A DNA stretch of 64,000 bases. Origin: Malaya genurostris. Taxonomy: Eukaryota > Arthropoda > Insecta > Diptera > Culicidae. Where the stretch lies: positions 162,226,352 to 162,290,351 of the forward strand of contig NC_080571.1 in NCBI RefSeq assembly GCF_030247185.1. Direction: 5' to 3'. Each line of letters starts with the position of its first letter. The first letter of the stretch is position 1. The position numbers were made by a program, and so were the translations under genes. Positions 20,335 through 31,690 of the stretch are shown piece after piece. The notes below the pieces were generated by a model. That model did not search any database, was not told where the DNA came from, and was given only the letters and a program-made list of their open reading frames with translations.

Positions 20335-23205
20335 ACAATTTTATATAAACGCATATCACCATTCCAGCAAATGCATTGCAACCATAATTTGAGTCAATGC
20401 CTTGAGCGGCGATGGAAAATATTGTTCTTAGGAAGGATGCATTAAGAATGTTATCTCCAAAATTCATATCATAATCAAATTATGAAGATTATTTTATTTT
20501 GAAACCGATCGCCAACTCTCACCAACAACTTGCACCGTGCGATACAAGCCGCCCGAACCGCGCTAGGCACAAAAAAATTATAACAGCAGCTCTTACTGTG
20601 GCTCACATCGCACACAAGCTGCGTTTATAAAAAATCTCGTGAGACCAAAGCGCACGAGTCGCGCGCAGAAGAAAATGCGATGCTCTGAAATTTCAAGCAG
20701 CACATCCCTTTTCTATGTGCTCGCTACGCGTCTCGTACACGCTTTTGGTTTGCTCTTTGAACGCCACGCTCGCAGAATAAATATGCGACACACACATTTT
20801 CGGTGCGCTCTCGCTGTCGCATTTGTGCACGCATGAGCATTCGGAAGGCCTGCTTCCATATAGAACTTCTAGTTGCAGAATTTGCTTTTTGAGTTGAGAA
20901 TAATCGCAGAGGCGAGAAAAATCTGATGTTTTTTCAACGATGCCAGGTTGCTCGCCAAGCCAGACACACTAATATCGTTTTCTTTTTAGAACCTACCCAC
21001 GGGTGACTCTGACTCCGAGTAAAACGATCAAGTAGTACGCGCCCTGAACAATAACTCATGAAAAGAAGAAAAAATAAACAAACTCGCATGGATGCGTGGT
21101 GCGACCCGAGAAAATTTTCAGAACGAAACTACGCGATTGGAGTCCGATCCAGTGCGACCACAGGTTGCTAAAACAAACATCTCAAAAGTTTTTTGGGCGA
21201 CTTTGGGTCACCTCAATAAACGAAAACGGTATAACTAATTACAATTATAATTGTAAATTTTACAAGATTTTACGAATTTCCTAGATTTTGTCAGATTTCC
21301 CAGTTCTTTACGGGTTTCGGCCTCTTTAGATCTTTTTTTTTTTACTCACTGAAAATGACGCCCGGTCTTAATTTCCTTGTATATATGTAGACAACTCCAG
21401 ATAAGTTTTTGAGTCAGTGGCAAATTTTTGAAAAAATATCCTGGCAACTCTGTATATACCGCATTAATCTGGAAACTTGGCAACGCTTGTTACACGGCAA
21501 CTTGTCGAGGAGAGATGCCATTTATACAGATTTATCTGTATAATAAAGGTTTTTATATGAACAAACAAATTTCATACAAAGTAAAAATTTCATTCGAATC
21601 TCTCAAATTTTATACAGATTCTTACAGATACCACAAGAATTATAAAAGAAATAGTGAAACTTTTTGGAAAATTCGGAAATTATACATTCACACTTACTGT
21701 GTGAATTATACATTCACGCTTACTGTAAACCTAAATGGAAGCCCACACCTTATGCAGACCCTGTCAGCTTGGAGCGAAGTCAATCTTCAGTTCAACAACG
21801 CCATCGCACGGCATCACATTCAACATATCATGTCAATTGTATGGGTGCGCAACCCTGCTATTTTGGCGCGCACGAATTTGACATTTTTCTCCCCTACTTC
21901 TATGTATAAGATTCGATGCGGGCTCGCCTGGGGGCGACATGCTCGCAAAAAAGGATGTTGCCAATGATTTGTTCGGGAAATGTGAGAGCTGGATATCTTG
22001 TTAATATGATGTCTTTGCCTTATGTCTATTGTACCGGTCGGAATAATTTTCTGTCAACGAGCTGATGTTCATGCCTATTCATTCGAACTTGTTCAATGTC
22101 GGCGACTGAGACAGAAAAACAGATGTAGCCATAGGCGTTTGAAACAAAGCTAGCGAAACTTCCAATAACTGGGCATGGTTATTCAATAAGGATTTAGATG
22201 AACAAAACAAACTCACAAAATGAACAGAATAAACTTATTATGACAGACGCTAGAGGTGTGCGAAACAGCTCATATTGGTGAGCAGCTCGGAACCGATCAG
22301 CTCACCAAAATGAATCGATTCGATTGATCAGCTCATTTCAATTCAACTGATGGTTAATTTCGTGAACCGTTTTTCTTGCACCGTGAGAAATAAGGTTTAT
22401 CACTGATAATGTCTCATTCAATTTGTTAAAAAAAAGGATAGATACAGATATGGAAGAAATAACGAAACTTGATGCTAACATTTCTTCTTGAACTCGCTCT
22501 TCAAGAGCCGAAGATCCGTTCAGCTCGTAGCTTATTCCCCCTTTCACAATGCGGCGAACTGGGTAGCAAATGAGTGAGTTGGTGAGCTGCGGTTCTTTTC
22601 AAAAGAGCTGTGAGCTGTCAGTTCTCTTTTGTGATTCGATTCATTGGAACAGCTCAGGAGCGAATTGCCCATCGCTAACAGACGCCGTGTATTGGTTTCC
22701 AGTTTGAGAGTTCATCATTTGAATGTAAAAATTGTAATTTGCCTCACACTAAACAGATTTATACAAATATCGCTCCTTGATACTGAACACGAATACAGGG
22801 CAATCGTGTTAGTTCTTTTCACTGTGGAACACGTTCTATCAGGCACTGTTTCGTCATTTTTCAACATTTAATTTGCAGTTACAAAACAAAACAAGAGCAC
22901 GGCAGCTGTCATCGGCAGTTCATTTGTGTCGTCATCGTTTTTGGCCCTGTATGAATTCCAGCATCAAGGAGGTGTGGATGATTTACAAAAACGACGAGAT
23001 GTCGTTCAATGTTCTTGTTAGTGCGGCAATGACTTACGAAGATACTCAATCAATCTATCATTCTTAAACAATAAACTATTAACATGACATCTTTAAGCAT
23101 CATTGTATTGTAAAAAATTTATTTTAATAAAGAATAAAGATAAATGCAGATTTTTTATGCGGAGTAAAGCAGATTTACTATGAAAATATCTGGCATCTCT
23201 GCTCG
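20335..23205. repeat. Complex repeat R, copy 1
   Basis: Colinear with 53615-56195 and with 43692-48902 minus the Copia insert. Diagnostic blocks are the GCGCACGAGTCGCGCGCAGA block, the ATGACGCCCGGTCT block and GAGCTGATC/CAGCTCACC hairpin-like stretches. No domain was recognised in any frame. Unlike copies 2 and 3 it lacks the upstream duplicate of the 1-kb X segment. It is also an unoccupied site for the Copia insertion (CGCGC at 21038-21042). Confidence 0.75.
21755..22017. mobile_element. 263-bp CA...TG insertion with 7-bp duplication
   Basis: Flanked by CCTTATG at 21748-21754 and 22018-22024. The other copies of R are uninterrupted here (for example 43007-43013). It begins CAGACCCTGTCA and ends ATGTCTTTG, and has no frame. 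Fragments occur at 939-1063 and inside the hAT element near 17450-17580. Superfamily uncertain. Confidence 0.75.
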
Positions 23206-23223
23206 ACGGGATCAGCCCCACCC

Positions 23224-23883
23224 CCCACATTATCGAAATGACGGAATGCGTAAAGAATTCTTACTCGACTGCATGATTTTTCAGTGCTCGAGAAATTTTC
23301 ATTCGGAATTTCATGTGGAAATCATAATGAATTCCGAATCAATTCCATCTCCAGTGCAACAACCGATTCCGAATGAATTTTGCCTACAACCGGTTAATTC
23401 GGAAATCAGTCGGAATTGAGTGAGAGGATGCGGACTGAATTGTCAATTTGTCTTCTTCTTTCCCGATTTTGCACGTTTTCGTGCTGACTTTCAGTTTATT
23501 TTTAAATGAAAACATTACATAACTGATTATACACATTGAAATCTTCATGTTTTTCGGATATACAGAACTAGTAAATAACCAGTTCTTCTTAGAATTCAAA
23601 CATAAACTTTTGAAATTCGCTGGAAATTAACAAAACGGCCTACCTTAGTCAGCATCATCCATTCCTCTAGCTGGAGTGTAATGAAATGGCTTAAGTCGCC
23701 TAAATTTTACACTAACACATTCATAAAATGAGCGAATATTCAATGTGACATTTAAAATGTCACTGTCAATCAGGTTGATCGAGCAGCCAACTCAGGCGAA
23801 ATTCTAGCACTGAACCGATCGAGCACTGAAAAATCATGCAGTCGAGTAAGAATTCATTACGCATTCCGTCATTTCGATAATGT
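23224..23883 (+). mobile_element. CCCACATTATC MITE trimer, unit 1 (chimeric)
   Basis: The first 65 bp (CCCACATTATCGAAATGACG...) come from the opposite end of the element. After TCAGTGCTCGA the sequence switches to the other orientation at GAAATTTTCATTCGG. The right terminus is fused to unit 2 with no TA between them. Confidence 0.8.
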
Positions 23884-24534
23884 CCCACATTATCAGATCC
23901 GAATGGATTCCGAATCAATTCCGAATCGGCGAGAAATTTTCATTCGGAATTTCATGTGGAAATCATAATGGATTCCGAATCAATTCCAACTCCAGTGCAA
24001 CAACCGATTCCGAATGAACCGGTTCGCCTACAACCGGTTGATTCGGAAATCATTCGGAATTGAGTGAGAAGATGCGGACTGAATTGTCAATTCGTTTTAT
24101 TTTTCTTCTTTCCTGATTTTGCACGTTTTCGTGCTGATTTTCAGTTTATTTTTAAACGAAAACATTACATAACTGATTATACACATTGAAATCTTCATGT
24201 TTTTCGGATATACAGAACTAGTAAATAACCAGTTCTTCTTAGAATTCCAACATAAACTGTTAAAATTCGCTGGAAATTAACAAAACGGCCTACCTTAGTC
24301 AGCATCATCCATTTCTCTAGCTGGAGTGTAATGAAATGGCTTAAGTCGCCTAAATTTTACACTAACACATTCATAAAATGAGCGAATATTCATTGACATT
24401 TATAATGTCACTGTCAATCAGGTTGATCGAGCAGCCAACTCAGGCGAAAATTCTAGCACTGAACCGATCGAGCACTAAAAAATCATGCAGTCTAATAAGA
24501 TTTCATTGCTCATTCCGTCATTTCGATAATGTGG
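23884..24534 (+). mobile_element. CCCACATTATC MITE trimer, unit 2
   Basis: Begins CCCACATTATCAGATCCG and ends GATAATGTGG, abutting unit 3 directly. Confidence 0.85.
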
Positions 24535-25168
24535 CCCACATTATCAGATCCGAATGGATTCCGAATCGGCGAGAAATTTCCATTCGGAATTTCATGTGGA
24601 AATCATAATGAATTCCGAATCAATTCCAACTCCAGTGCAACAACCGATTCCGAATGAATTTCGCCTACAAGCGGTCGATTCGGAAATCAGTCGGAATTGA
24701 GTAAGAAGATGCGGACTGAATTGTCAATTTGTCTTCTTCTTCTTCTTTCCCTATTTTGCACGTTTTCGTGCTGACTTTCAGTTTATTTTTAAATGAAAAC
24801 ATTACATAACTGATTATACACATTGAAATCTTCATGTTTTTCGGATATACAGAACTAGTAAATAACCAGTTCTTCTTAGAATTCCAACATAAACTGTTGA
24901 AATTCGCTGGAAATTAACAAAACAGCCTACCTTAGTCAGTATCATCCATTCCTCCAGCTGGAGTGTAATGAAATGGCTTAAGTCGCCTAAATTTTACACT
25001 AACACATTCATAAAATGAGCGAATATTCATTGACATTTATAATGTCACTGTCAATCAGGTTGATCGAGCAGCCAACTCAGGCGAAAATTCTAGCACTGAA
25101 CCGATCGAGCACTGAAAAATCATGCAGTCGAGTAAGAATTCATTACGCATTCCGTCATTTCGATAATG
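24535..25168 (+). mobile_element. CCCACATTATC MITE trimer, unit 3
   Basis: Same orientation as units 1 and 2; ends GATAATGT before TTGCTGGTTTGCAG. The uninterrupted flanking sequence (GATCAGCGTTGCCTGG) is at 56210-56225. Confidence 0.85.
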
Positions 25169-25220
25169 TTTGCTGGTTTGCAGATTTATGTGGCAAAGGT
25201 AAGATTTTTCTCGTTTCGCC

Positions 25221-27572
25221 CTAGGACAAGACCTGACAATTGTTAATCCACTTTTAGGACCAATTTCGAACCAGCTCGTGATTGGTTGAAATTGACATAA
25301 GCAAGTACAAGTTGTTGAAATCAATATTACTGCAGGGTGGTAGAAAAAGTGTTGTCAGTATCGTCGGTAACAATGTAGCTTGATATTGGATATTTTATTT
25401 TTCGGGTCATCTTTTCAAAATTACTAATTTCAATAGGATTTAAGTTCAATTGGTTTTTAAGTCCTGTCAATGCGGAAAGTATACGAGTACATTTAACAAC
25501 CACTGGATGATACAAAGAGAAAGCCTGAAATCACGAAGTGTAATATGGACGAGAATATTGATTATGTTGGTTAAGAATAGCATCGAATCTTTGGATACTT
25601 TTGTATGTTATTATTTTTCCTAAATAGAATATGTTGAATATTTTAGTTAATAAAGCTGCAAAAATTAATGACCCAAAATTGAGTGTTTTAGAAAAATTTT
25701 ATTAAGCTGTTTCAACTAAACGTTTTCTTCAAAACAAACATCTGATCAAAATGAATCCAGAGCTATATTTTTGACCGATATAACATTTGGCTAAGTGTTT
25801 TCAAATGATAAATAATTGCATAGGAGAAAGTTTTCAGAATGAATAATTATCTCTACTGGCAACAGTGATCCCGAGGTATTTATTATTTACAGCAGGGAGC
25901 AACCGGAATAAAAAGAGAAATATTTTTCTGGAAAAAGAAGCCAGTTGTCTGGTCCTGCCCTACACGCTGCAAAAAAAAAACCCAACGGTTGACTTAAATT
26001 CACCTAACATGAAGTAATCAAGCATGTTTTTAATTGTTGGGTGAAAAGTACTGTATCGGTTGAATAGTTTTCACTGAACAGTGTGGTTTACTTCAATAAG
26101 TTGCTGTTGGGTGAAAAAATTTTGTGTGTTGCATTGCAGAAACTATCGGTCAGATTTGAAGTGAGTGAAATTATTTTGTAAAATTGCCGGTTTTGGGAGA
26201 ATAATTCAATGATTGTCATCAATCGCAGTGTCAGTAGCTTTGTATAATTGCTTTTTAAAATAATAATTACACCGCAATATCATTTCAGGCGATGGAAGAT
26301 ATTGAGATGCGTTCGATCGCTCAACCGACGACACGACCAGGCACTTCGAAGAAAAATCAGCATTAAAACTGTTCGCTAACGATTCACCGCCAGTTACCAC
26401 AAATCTAGCGACCCCTTGTAAATGATAAAAATAATCTTCTCGAGCAACACTGTTTAAGTTGCTATGGAATAGTTACCAAGGAACCCCAAAACAAATAAAC
26501 ATGTTTTGAAAGCGGTGGAATAGTTCTATTAGTGTTAAACTTTGTCCAAATTAAGCAGAAATGCATTTAAATGAACTCGATTTTCGGAATTTAATCGAAA
26601 CTAAGGATGAAACCAACGAACGAGGACAATGATCTGCTTCCAGCGATTCATCCGTACACTTCAACTGCTAGCTTTTCTGGGCAGTAGGATTCGGTGTAAT
26701 ATACCGGTGTCAAAATTGTTTTGTGTCGGTTGATTGCGCAGAAATGGAAACAGTATTTCACCTTGTTGGGCACTATTCGAGGATTACTAGTGGAATTCCA
26801 CAAAGAAATCATTTTACCGTACGTTATACAGGCACCGCAGAGCACTAGCCTCGCTCAGCTCGTTGTCGGTTATTTCCATGTCTTCCTTCTCACACAACGG
26901 TTTCAAGTCAAGACCTGAATTTTGAACTTGGCTTTATACAAGACATAACTCATACTCCTCATTTTTTACATTCCGTTCGAGTCAGGTAAATCCATTAAAA
27001 TGTTCCGTAATATAATAACCGATCTGAAATTTATTTTGTTTACATTTATCTTGCCTTCGATATGCAGTAACCAAGGTTATGGTGACTGTTATTCAAAATC
27101 AATAAATATATCAACTTGTGCTGCCAGTTTAAAAAAATTCACTAGCGTTTTCGATTTGACATTTCCAGTTACTGAGGGGTAGTTAAATTTACGATACAGT
27201 TTTGATAGACGAGTGGCAGGTCGTGTCGTCGGCTCAACGGTGCAATTCCAGCAGCTGAATAGAACAGCCTTGGTAGTTCAATGATATAGTTACATTGTTG
27301 AAATATGTAAAAAGATTAATATTAAATAAATAAAGTAATCATAGTTGACTTTATCGTTTGCGTTTTATTTTTCAAACCTTCGAACGAAAAATGAAATCAA
27401 ATTACCCAAGTTGATTTTTATATCGCTTGCGTAGTTTCTACCTAATCAGTACTATTGATGCTTTTACTCAAAAATAAGTAAAACCCATTTTACCCAAAAT
27501 TGGCTTCCTGCACACAACCCCTCTATTGAGTGAAAAGTACTTAAAATAAGGTATTTTTTTGGCAGCGTGTAG
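25221..27572. mobile_element. hAT-like CTAGGACA element, copy 2
   Basis: Ends CTAGGACAAGACC and GGTCCTGCCCTAG (the latter split by the nested element at 25963) are flanked by an exact 8-bp duplication, GTTTCGCC (25213-25220, 27573-27580). This copy has neither the MITE nor the ISL2EU palindrome of copy 1, so it serves as the unoccupied reference for both. Confidence 0.9.
25963..27569. mobile_element. 1.6-kb TA-flanked CACGCTGCC element
   Basis: CACGCTGC at the left and GGCAGCGTG at the right are flanked by TA (25961-25962, 27570-27571). It sits inside the last bases of the hAT-like element. A partial inverted copy is at 56921-57673 and further ends are at 121 and about 17650. The frames at 26206-26400 and 27000-27182 match nothing I know. 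Probably a non-autonomous TA-target element. Confidence 0.75.
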
Positions 27573-27641
27573 GTTTCGCCCCTCTATTGAGTGAAAAGTA
27601 CTTAAAACTAGGTAATTTTTTGGCAGCGTGTAGGTTTCGCC
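27520..27641. repeat. 61-bp direct tandem duplication
   Basis: CCTCTATTGAGTGAAAAG starts at 27520 and again at 27581. Each unit runs through GGCAGCGTGTAGG to TTTCGCC with a few differences. It duplicates the right end of the nested element plus its target site. Confidence 0.8.
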
Positions 27642-27652
27642 AAATAAATACT

Positions 27653-28178
27653 CTAAGAGCAAATTCAGCATCTGCAAGATTCATATGGGTGGTCTATAAT
27701 GTAAATGAAACTGAAACAAACGTATCCCCAGCAATCCGTTTTAGTTTTATTTTTTTCGACCAGTTCTACTGTCAAATTTAAAACTGGTATACATTGCCGT
27801 TCTATTTTTTCTATATTTGAAACACAGATAAAACGCTGCTGGGGCTGCCAGTTTATTTGGTTATAATTTCTAGATTTAAATTTTAAAACTGACATAAATT
27901 ATGCATCTAGAACTAGAACACTCCTGAATATGCCCTAAGAGCAGATTCAGCAACTGCAAGATTCATATGGGTGGTCTATAATGTAAATGAAACTGAAACA
28001 AACGTATCCCCAGCAATCCGTTTTAGTTTTATTTATTCGACCAGTTCTACTGTCAAATTTAAAACTGGTATACATTGCCGTTCTATTTTTTCTATATTTG
28101 AAACACAGATAAAATTAATTATGCATCTAGATAAATTAATTATGCATCTAGAACTAGAACACTCCTGAATATGCCCTA
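27653..28178. mobile_element. Two tandem TTAGGGCAT MITEs
   Basis: A unit of about 285 bp (TAAGAGCAAATTCAGCA ... CTCCTGAATATGCCC) is followed at about 27937 by a second, shorter unit with the same start and end. The second carries a small duplication, AATTAATTATGCATCTAG, near 28115-28145. Its end provides the TAA target of the Harbinger element. Confidence 0.75.
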
Positions 28179-28452
28179 AGGGCCGATTTCTTCACCCGCC
28201 CTTAATTTTTAAATTAGGTTAATCTAAATTTTAAATCTGGTTTACCATTTTTCCGTTTTCTTCACCTTCACTTAGCAACTAAACATAGTTTAACCAAATG
28301 GTCGCTTAGGATAAGCAATGTTTAATTTAAACGGTGGTCTGGGGTCGCTTAAAAGCGTTAAGCGAGTTATAAGCAGCAAATTTGAATATTTGATTTTCTT
28401 CACTTCAGTTTTCGAAGTGGCTTAAGAAGAGAGCGAGAAAATAATTGTAATA

Positions 28453-29200
28453 ATGTATGCACAACGTCAGCATGTCTGGGACCATTATAATTGGAGATTC
28501 TTAGTAGTTGACGAAACTGAAGAGGGAGTCGACGGTCTGCAATTAGCACGGCGTCAATATAAAATGAAAATTCGCATCAATTCAGTTCTTGGGACGATCA
28601 GGATTTTTTCATGAGATTCCGTCTTCAGAAAAGCACTGTTTTGATGGTCTTAGAAATTATTCGGCCTGATTTAGATGTCGATGAAACAAGGTTTGCAATT
28701 TTGAATACTAGAATGCATATTTTATAAAGGTACTATTTGGTTGTTATGGATCACGACACATCTGTCCGTTTGTGCAGCTAATGATCGCTCTTCGATTTTA
28801 TGCATTAGGATCAATGCAGATTGCTATTGCAGACTTTGCCGGCGTTTGTATTTCATCTGTATGCCGTATTATACGACGTGTTTTTCTTGCGTTAGCTAAG
28901 CTACGCCAACGCTTTATAATGATGCCGAAAACGCAAGAGCTGCATACTGCAAGTCGTGATTTCTAAGCCATTGCAAGATTTCCGCGAACTATTGGTGCAA
29001 TTGATTGTACACACGTTAAAATACAATCACCTGGAGACAATCAAGCCGAAAATTATAGAAATAGAAAATCATGGTTCTCACTTAATGTACAAACAGTTAG
29101 GTCGGCGAACTTAAAAGTTTTGAACATAGTCGCTAGATGGCCTGGTGCATCTCACGACCAACATATTTTCAACAGCGAATTTCATGCAGGATACAGATTA
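28453..29200 (+). pseudogene. Harbinger (HARBI1-like) transposase, decayed
   Basis: Begins at an ATG at 28453. The N-terminal part shifts frame near 28590 and continues as FFMRFRLQKSTVL and LEIIRPDLDVDET. A GT-AG gap (about 28692-28770) leads to QLMIALRFYALGS and GVCISSVCRIIRRVF, typical of the helix-turn-helix region. After a stop at 28966 another frame carries GAIDCTHVKIQSP (first catalytic Asp), YRNRKSWFSLNVQ and VARWPGASHDQHIF. The segments with the second Asp and the Glu are absent because foreign sequence starts around 29205. The product cannot be active. Confidence 0.85.
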
Positions 29201-29204
29201 ATTA

Positions 29205-29668
29205 CATATTGCTAAAACTATATACAGAATTGTGCCTACTTCTCATCCTACAACGCAATACAAAATCGAACCCGTTTTGTTACAATATTTACTTGCTTCT
29301 GGTCTGCCGTCACTTAATTTCGGGTGAAAATTACCAACACAATCAAAAATAGTCTAGATGAACAACGTTGAGTAAAATAAATGTTTACCTTCCAACATCG
29401 CTAAAAAAGTTAAATATATTATCAACGTAATCCAAAAATTTATTGTGACGATTCATTTTCAAATATTTCGATGAAATCAGGAAACCCTGCAAGCAGCTGA
29501 TCGGTGTTGACAAACGAGGGGAAACCAACTAGTAAAAAAACCTTTATGTAACACAAGGGGTGTATAGATAGTAGATAGTTCGCGCAGTACAATATAGGTG
29601 GAACTAGTGCATAACGAAAAATTATTTTTATAAGAATTTACTCATACTGTCATGTCTGTTAGTCTGTG
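29205..29668 (-). mobile_element. Truncated CACAGACTAACAG element
   Basis: Matches, in inverted orientation, the first 470 bp of the element at 61617-62861 and ends at TGTCTGTTAGTCTGTG. The other terminus is missing. Its insertion or recombination removed the 3' half of the Harbinger transposase. Confidence 0.75.
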
Positions 29669-29737
29669 ATTCAATCACTGTCCGAACTAGAAACACCAAT
29701 TTGATTTCCCGTGTTATTCTCATAAGTATATTTCAAT

Positions 29738-29892
29738 AGCGACCCTTACACGAGTCATTAAAAATGTCATTACTGAATTATTAATGAACGTGTAATGGTG
29801 CAGTAATGACGAGATTTCTAACAAATTTGAAATACATCATTACTTAGTTACATTAAAAATGACATTTTTAATGCTCGTGTATAAGGGCCGCT
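29738..29892. mobile_element. Complete AGCGGCCC-type MITE, AAT duplication
   Basis: Ends AGCGACCCTTACACGAG and AAGGGCCGCT are flanked by AAT (29735-29737, 29893-29895). Same family as 3214-3375. Confidence 0.85.
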
Positions 29893-30118
29893 AATAGCTT
29901 CATTCGCAGAGAATGCTTTTCGCGCATCTGCTGGTACCGAAGCTGTTGAGATTGTAATTTCATTTTATTACTTTGAAGGGAAATGTGTGCGGCCTCAAGC
30001 TCCACTTTACGCTTCTGAACTTCGTACCGGTGGACCTATTCCATCATTTCCTGGTGACGTTCTAATAACTTCTTTTTAAGCTCCACTTCAACTGTTGATG
30101 GCGTTTTACGCTTCGTAT

Positions 30119-31010
30119 TCAAAGCGCTGCTGGTAGGTCTTTACTGTAAATCTCCCACCTGTCTCCTTTTTTCTGTTGATCAACATTGGTGGTCCGACTA
30201 GTACTAGCGAAAATTACGCCTGGATCGCCAGCGGAAGATGAATTACCTGATAAAGTGTCCACACTACCCACATCTTGGAGCACATTGTTAATGGTCTGGT
30301 TTGGTTCGGTAATAGCTTCTTGGGCTTCTGTAGGTGATAGAAAAATAGCTGTCGTGAGGTCATTGCTATTATCATACAACTTATTATCCTTACCAGTCAG
30401 TGTAATTCTTGTTTCCTCCAAATATTCTACGTCATATGTATCTTGACTATCATCTATGTCAGAATTGCCTGGAACTGTAATATCTTCCGTTGTAACAGCA
30501 GTATTTGCATCCCGATCATCATCATCGTCGAACATCGTTTGAAGTCCATCAACAGACAGAGCAATAACATCGCGAAGTTCAACTAGTTCCTCAGATTTTG
30601 GCCTCCATTCGCTAAGGCCTGGTCCACCCCCGGTAGCCTTTCGATGAAATCTTTCTTTAGAAGCAGCCTGACGGATACTTTTTTTAAATGTTTTCGTACT
30701 TCTTTTTCAATACAGAGGATGTTCGAACCTGCAATTAACATATAATTGAAATTCATTTCTGGAAATGAATAATGAATTCTTATCTTACCGTATTCAGACA
30801 ACTTGCATTGAACTCGATTGTAGTTTCATCCCAAGCATGATTTTTATCTTCATTTCTTTGTGTGTCGGTAGCCTTACATTCAATTATATGTTTACGATTT
30901 AGCACCAATCTCAACAATAGATTCTCCTCAGCTTCAGAAAAATTTGCTGAGCGAATTCGCTTTTTCTGGTTTGATTTCAACATTTTTTTGCAACAAACGC
31001 ACGTAAACAA
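30119..31010 (-). pseudogene. Harbinger Myb/SANT-like protein, frameshifted
   Basis: The first exon encodes SANFSEAEENLLLRLVL, HIIECKATD and AWDETTIEFNAS, the pattern of the Myb/SANT-like domain in the second Harbinger protein. That protein helps the transposase enter the nucleus and bind the ends. An intron with GTAAG and TTGCAG borders lies at about 30731-30788, followed by IEKEVRKHLKKV. Downstream the coding frame changes once (near 30655) and continues as SEELVELRDVIALSVDG into a strongly acidic tail beginning MFDDDDDRD. Start chosen at 31010, just before a CVCC cysteine cluster. Confidence 0.75.
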
Positions 31011-31232
31011 ACACCCGTCCGCCTAACATGACGTTCCTACTGGAAAAATATTGGAACGGCATTGGAAAATAGGTTAAGCGAGGTTTACCGTAAGCGGTCC
31101 CCGTAGTTAGCTAAGCAAGTGTGAGGAAATCCAAATTTTTAAGCCCGGTTTGGAAGAGACCATTAAATTTAAGCGAAGCTTACGATAAACTAGGCTTTTG
31201 TCGTTAAGCTACGTAGGTGAAGAAATCGGGCC

Positions 31233-31690
31233 TAACTAAACAAAATAATTTTGAGTACATTGCACACAAACTACTCTTAGGTAGTTTTCGTTGAACACAT
31301 GCAAAAAAATACTTAAAGACGAGTTATATTTACTCTACAATTGAGTCGTATTTACCTAATTTTAGTTTATTGAACAAAACTCTGGCTGTGGTTTTACTCT
31401 TTGTATTTTTACAAATGTGTTTCAATGATTTTCAATATTCCGCACAGATTTTAAAAATCAGTTGTTTTTCAAAGAAGGACGAATCTTATAAAAGTAAATA
31501 AATCGAGTTTATCTCTTCTACCATATTGCATATCGGATTTCCCTGCCATAGGCGACGGTTTTGAAATAGTACGCGATATATAAAAGGGAAAGCATCGCTC
31601 TGATTGGCACATTGTCCCTAAGCTGAATTACCGGTAGCGACACCTACCAATGAAAAATGGAACCAAGAAAATTCTATCTAGTATAAGCTA
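31233..31690. repeat. Repeat C2, copy 1
   Basis: Colinear with 57674-58078, for example the TTGAGTACATTGCACAC block and the CATATCGGATTTCCCTGCC block. It contains a TATA-like GATATATAAAAGGG at 31576-31589, which could be an old element promoter. No gene. Confidence 0.6.

Larger units (their letters stand above)
28180..31232. mobile_element. Harbinger transposon, 3.05 kb
   Basis: Inverted ends GGGCCGATTTCTTCACC and GGTGAAGAAATCGGGCC are flanked by TAA (28177-28179, 31233-31235), the classic PIF/Harbinger target duplication. It holds the two expected genes, transposase on the plus strand and a Myb/SANT-like protein on the minus strand, transcribed towards each other. Both are broken. A fragment of a different element (29205-29668) and a MITE (29738-29892) sit between them. 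Confidence 0.93.

Noticed and set aside
31576..31640. Host promoter with TATA box (GATATATAAAAGGG)
   Set aside because: The sequence is part of a repeat also found at 57983, and no gene follows in either copy.
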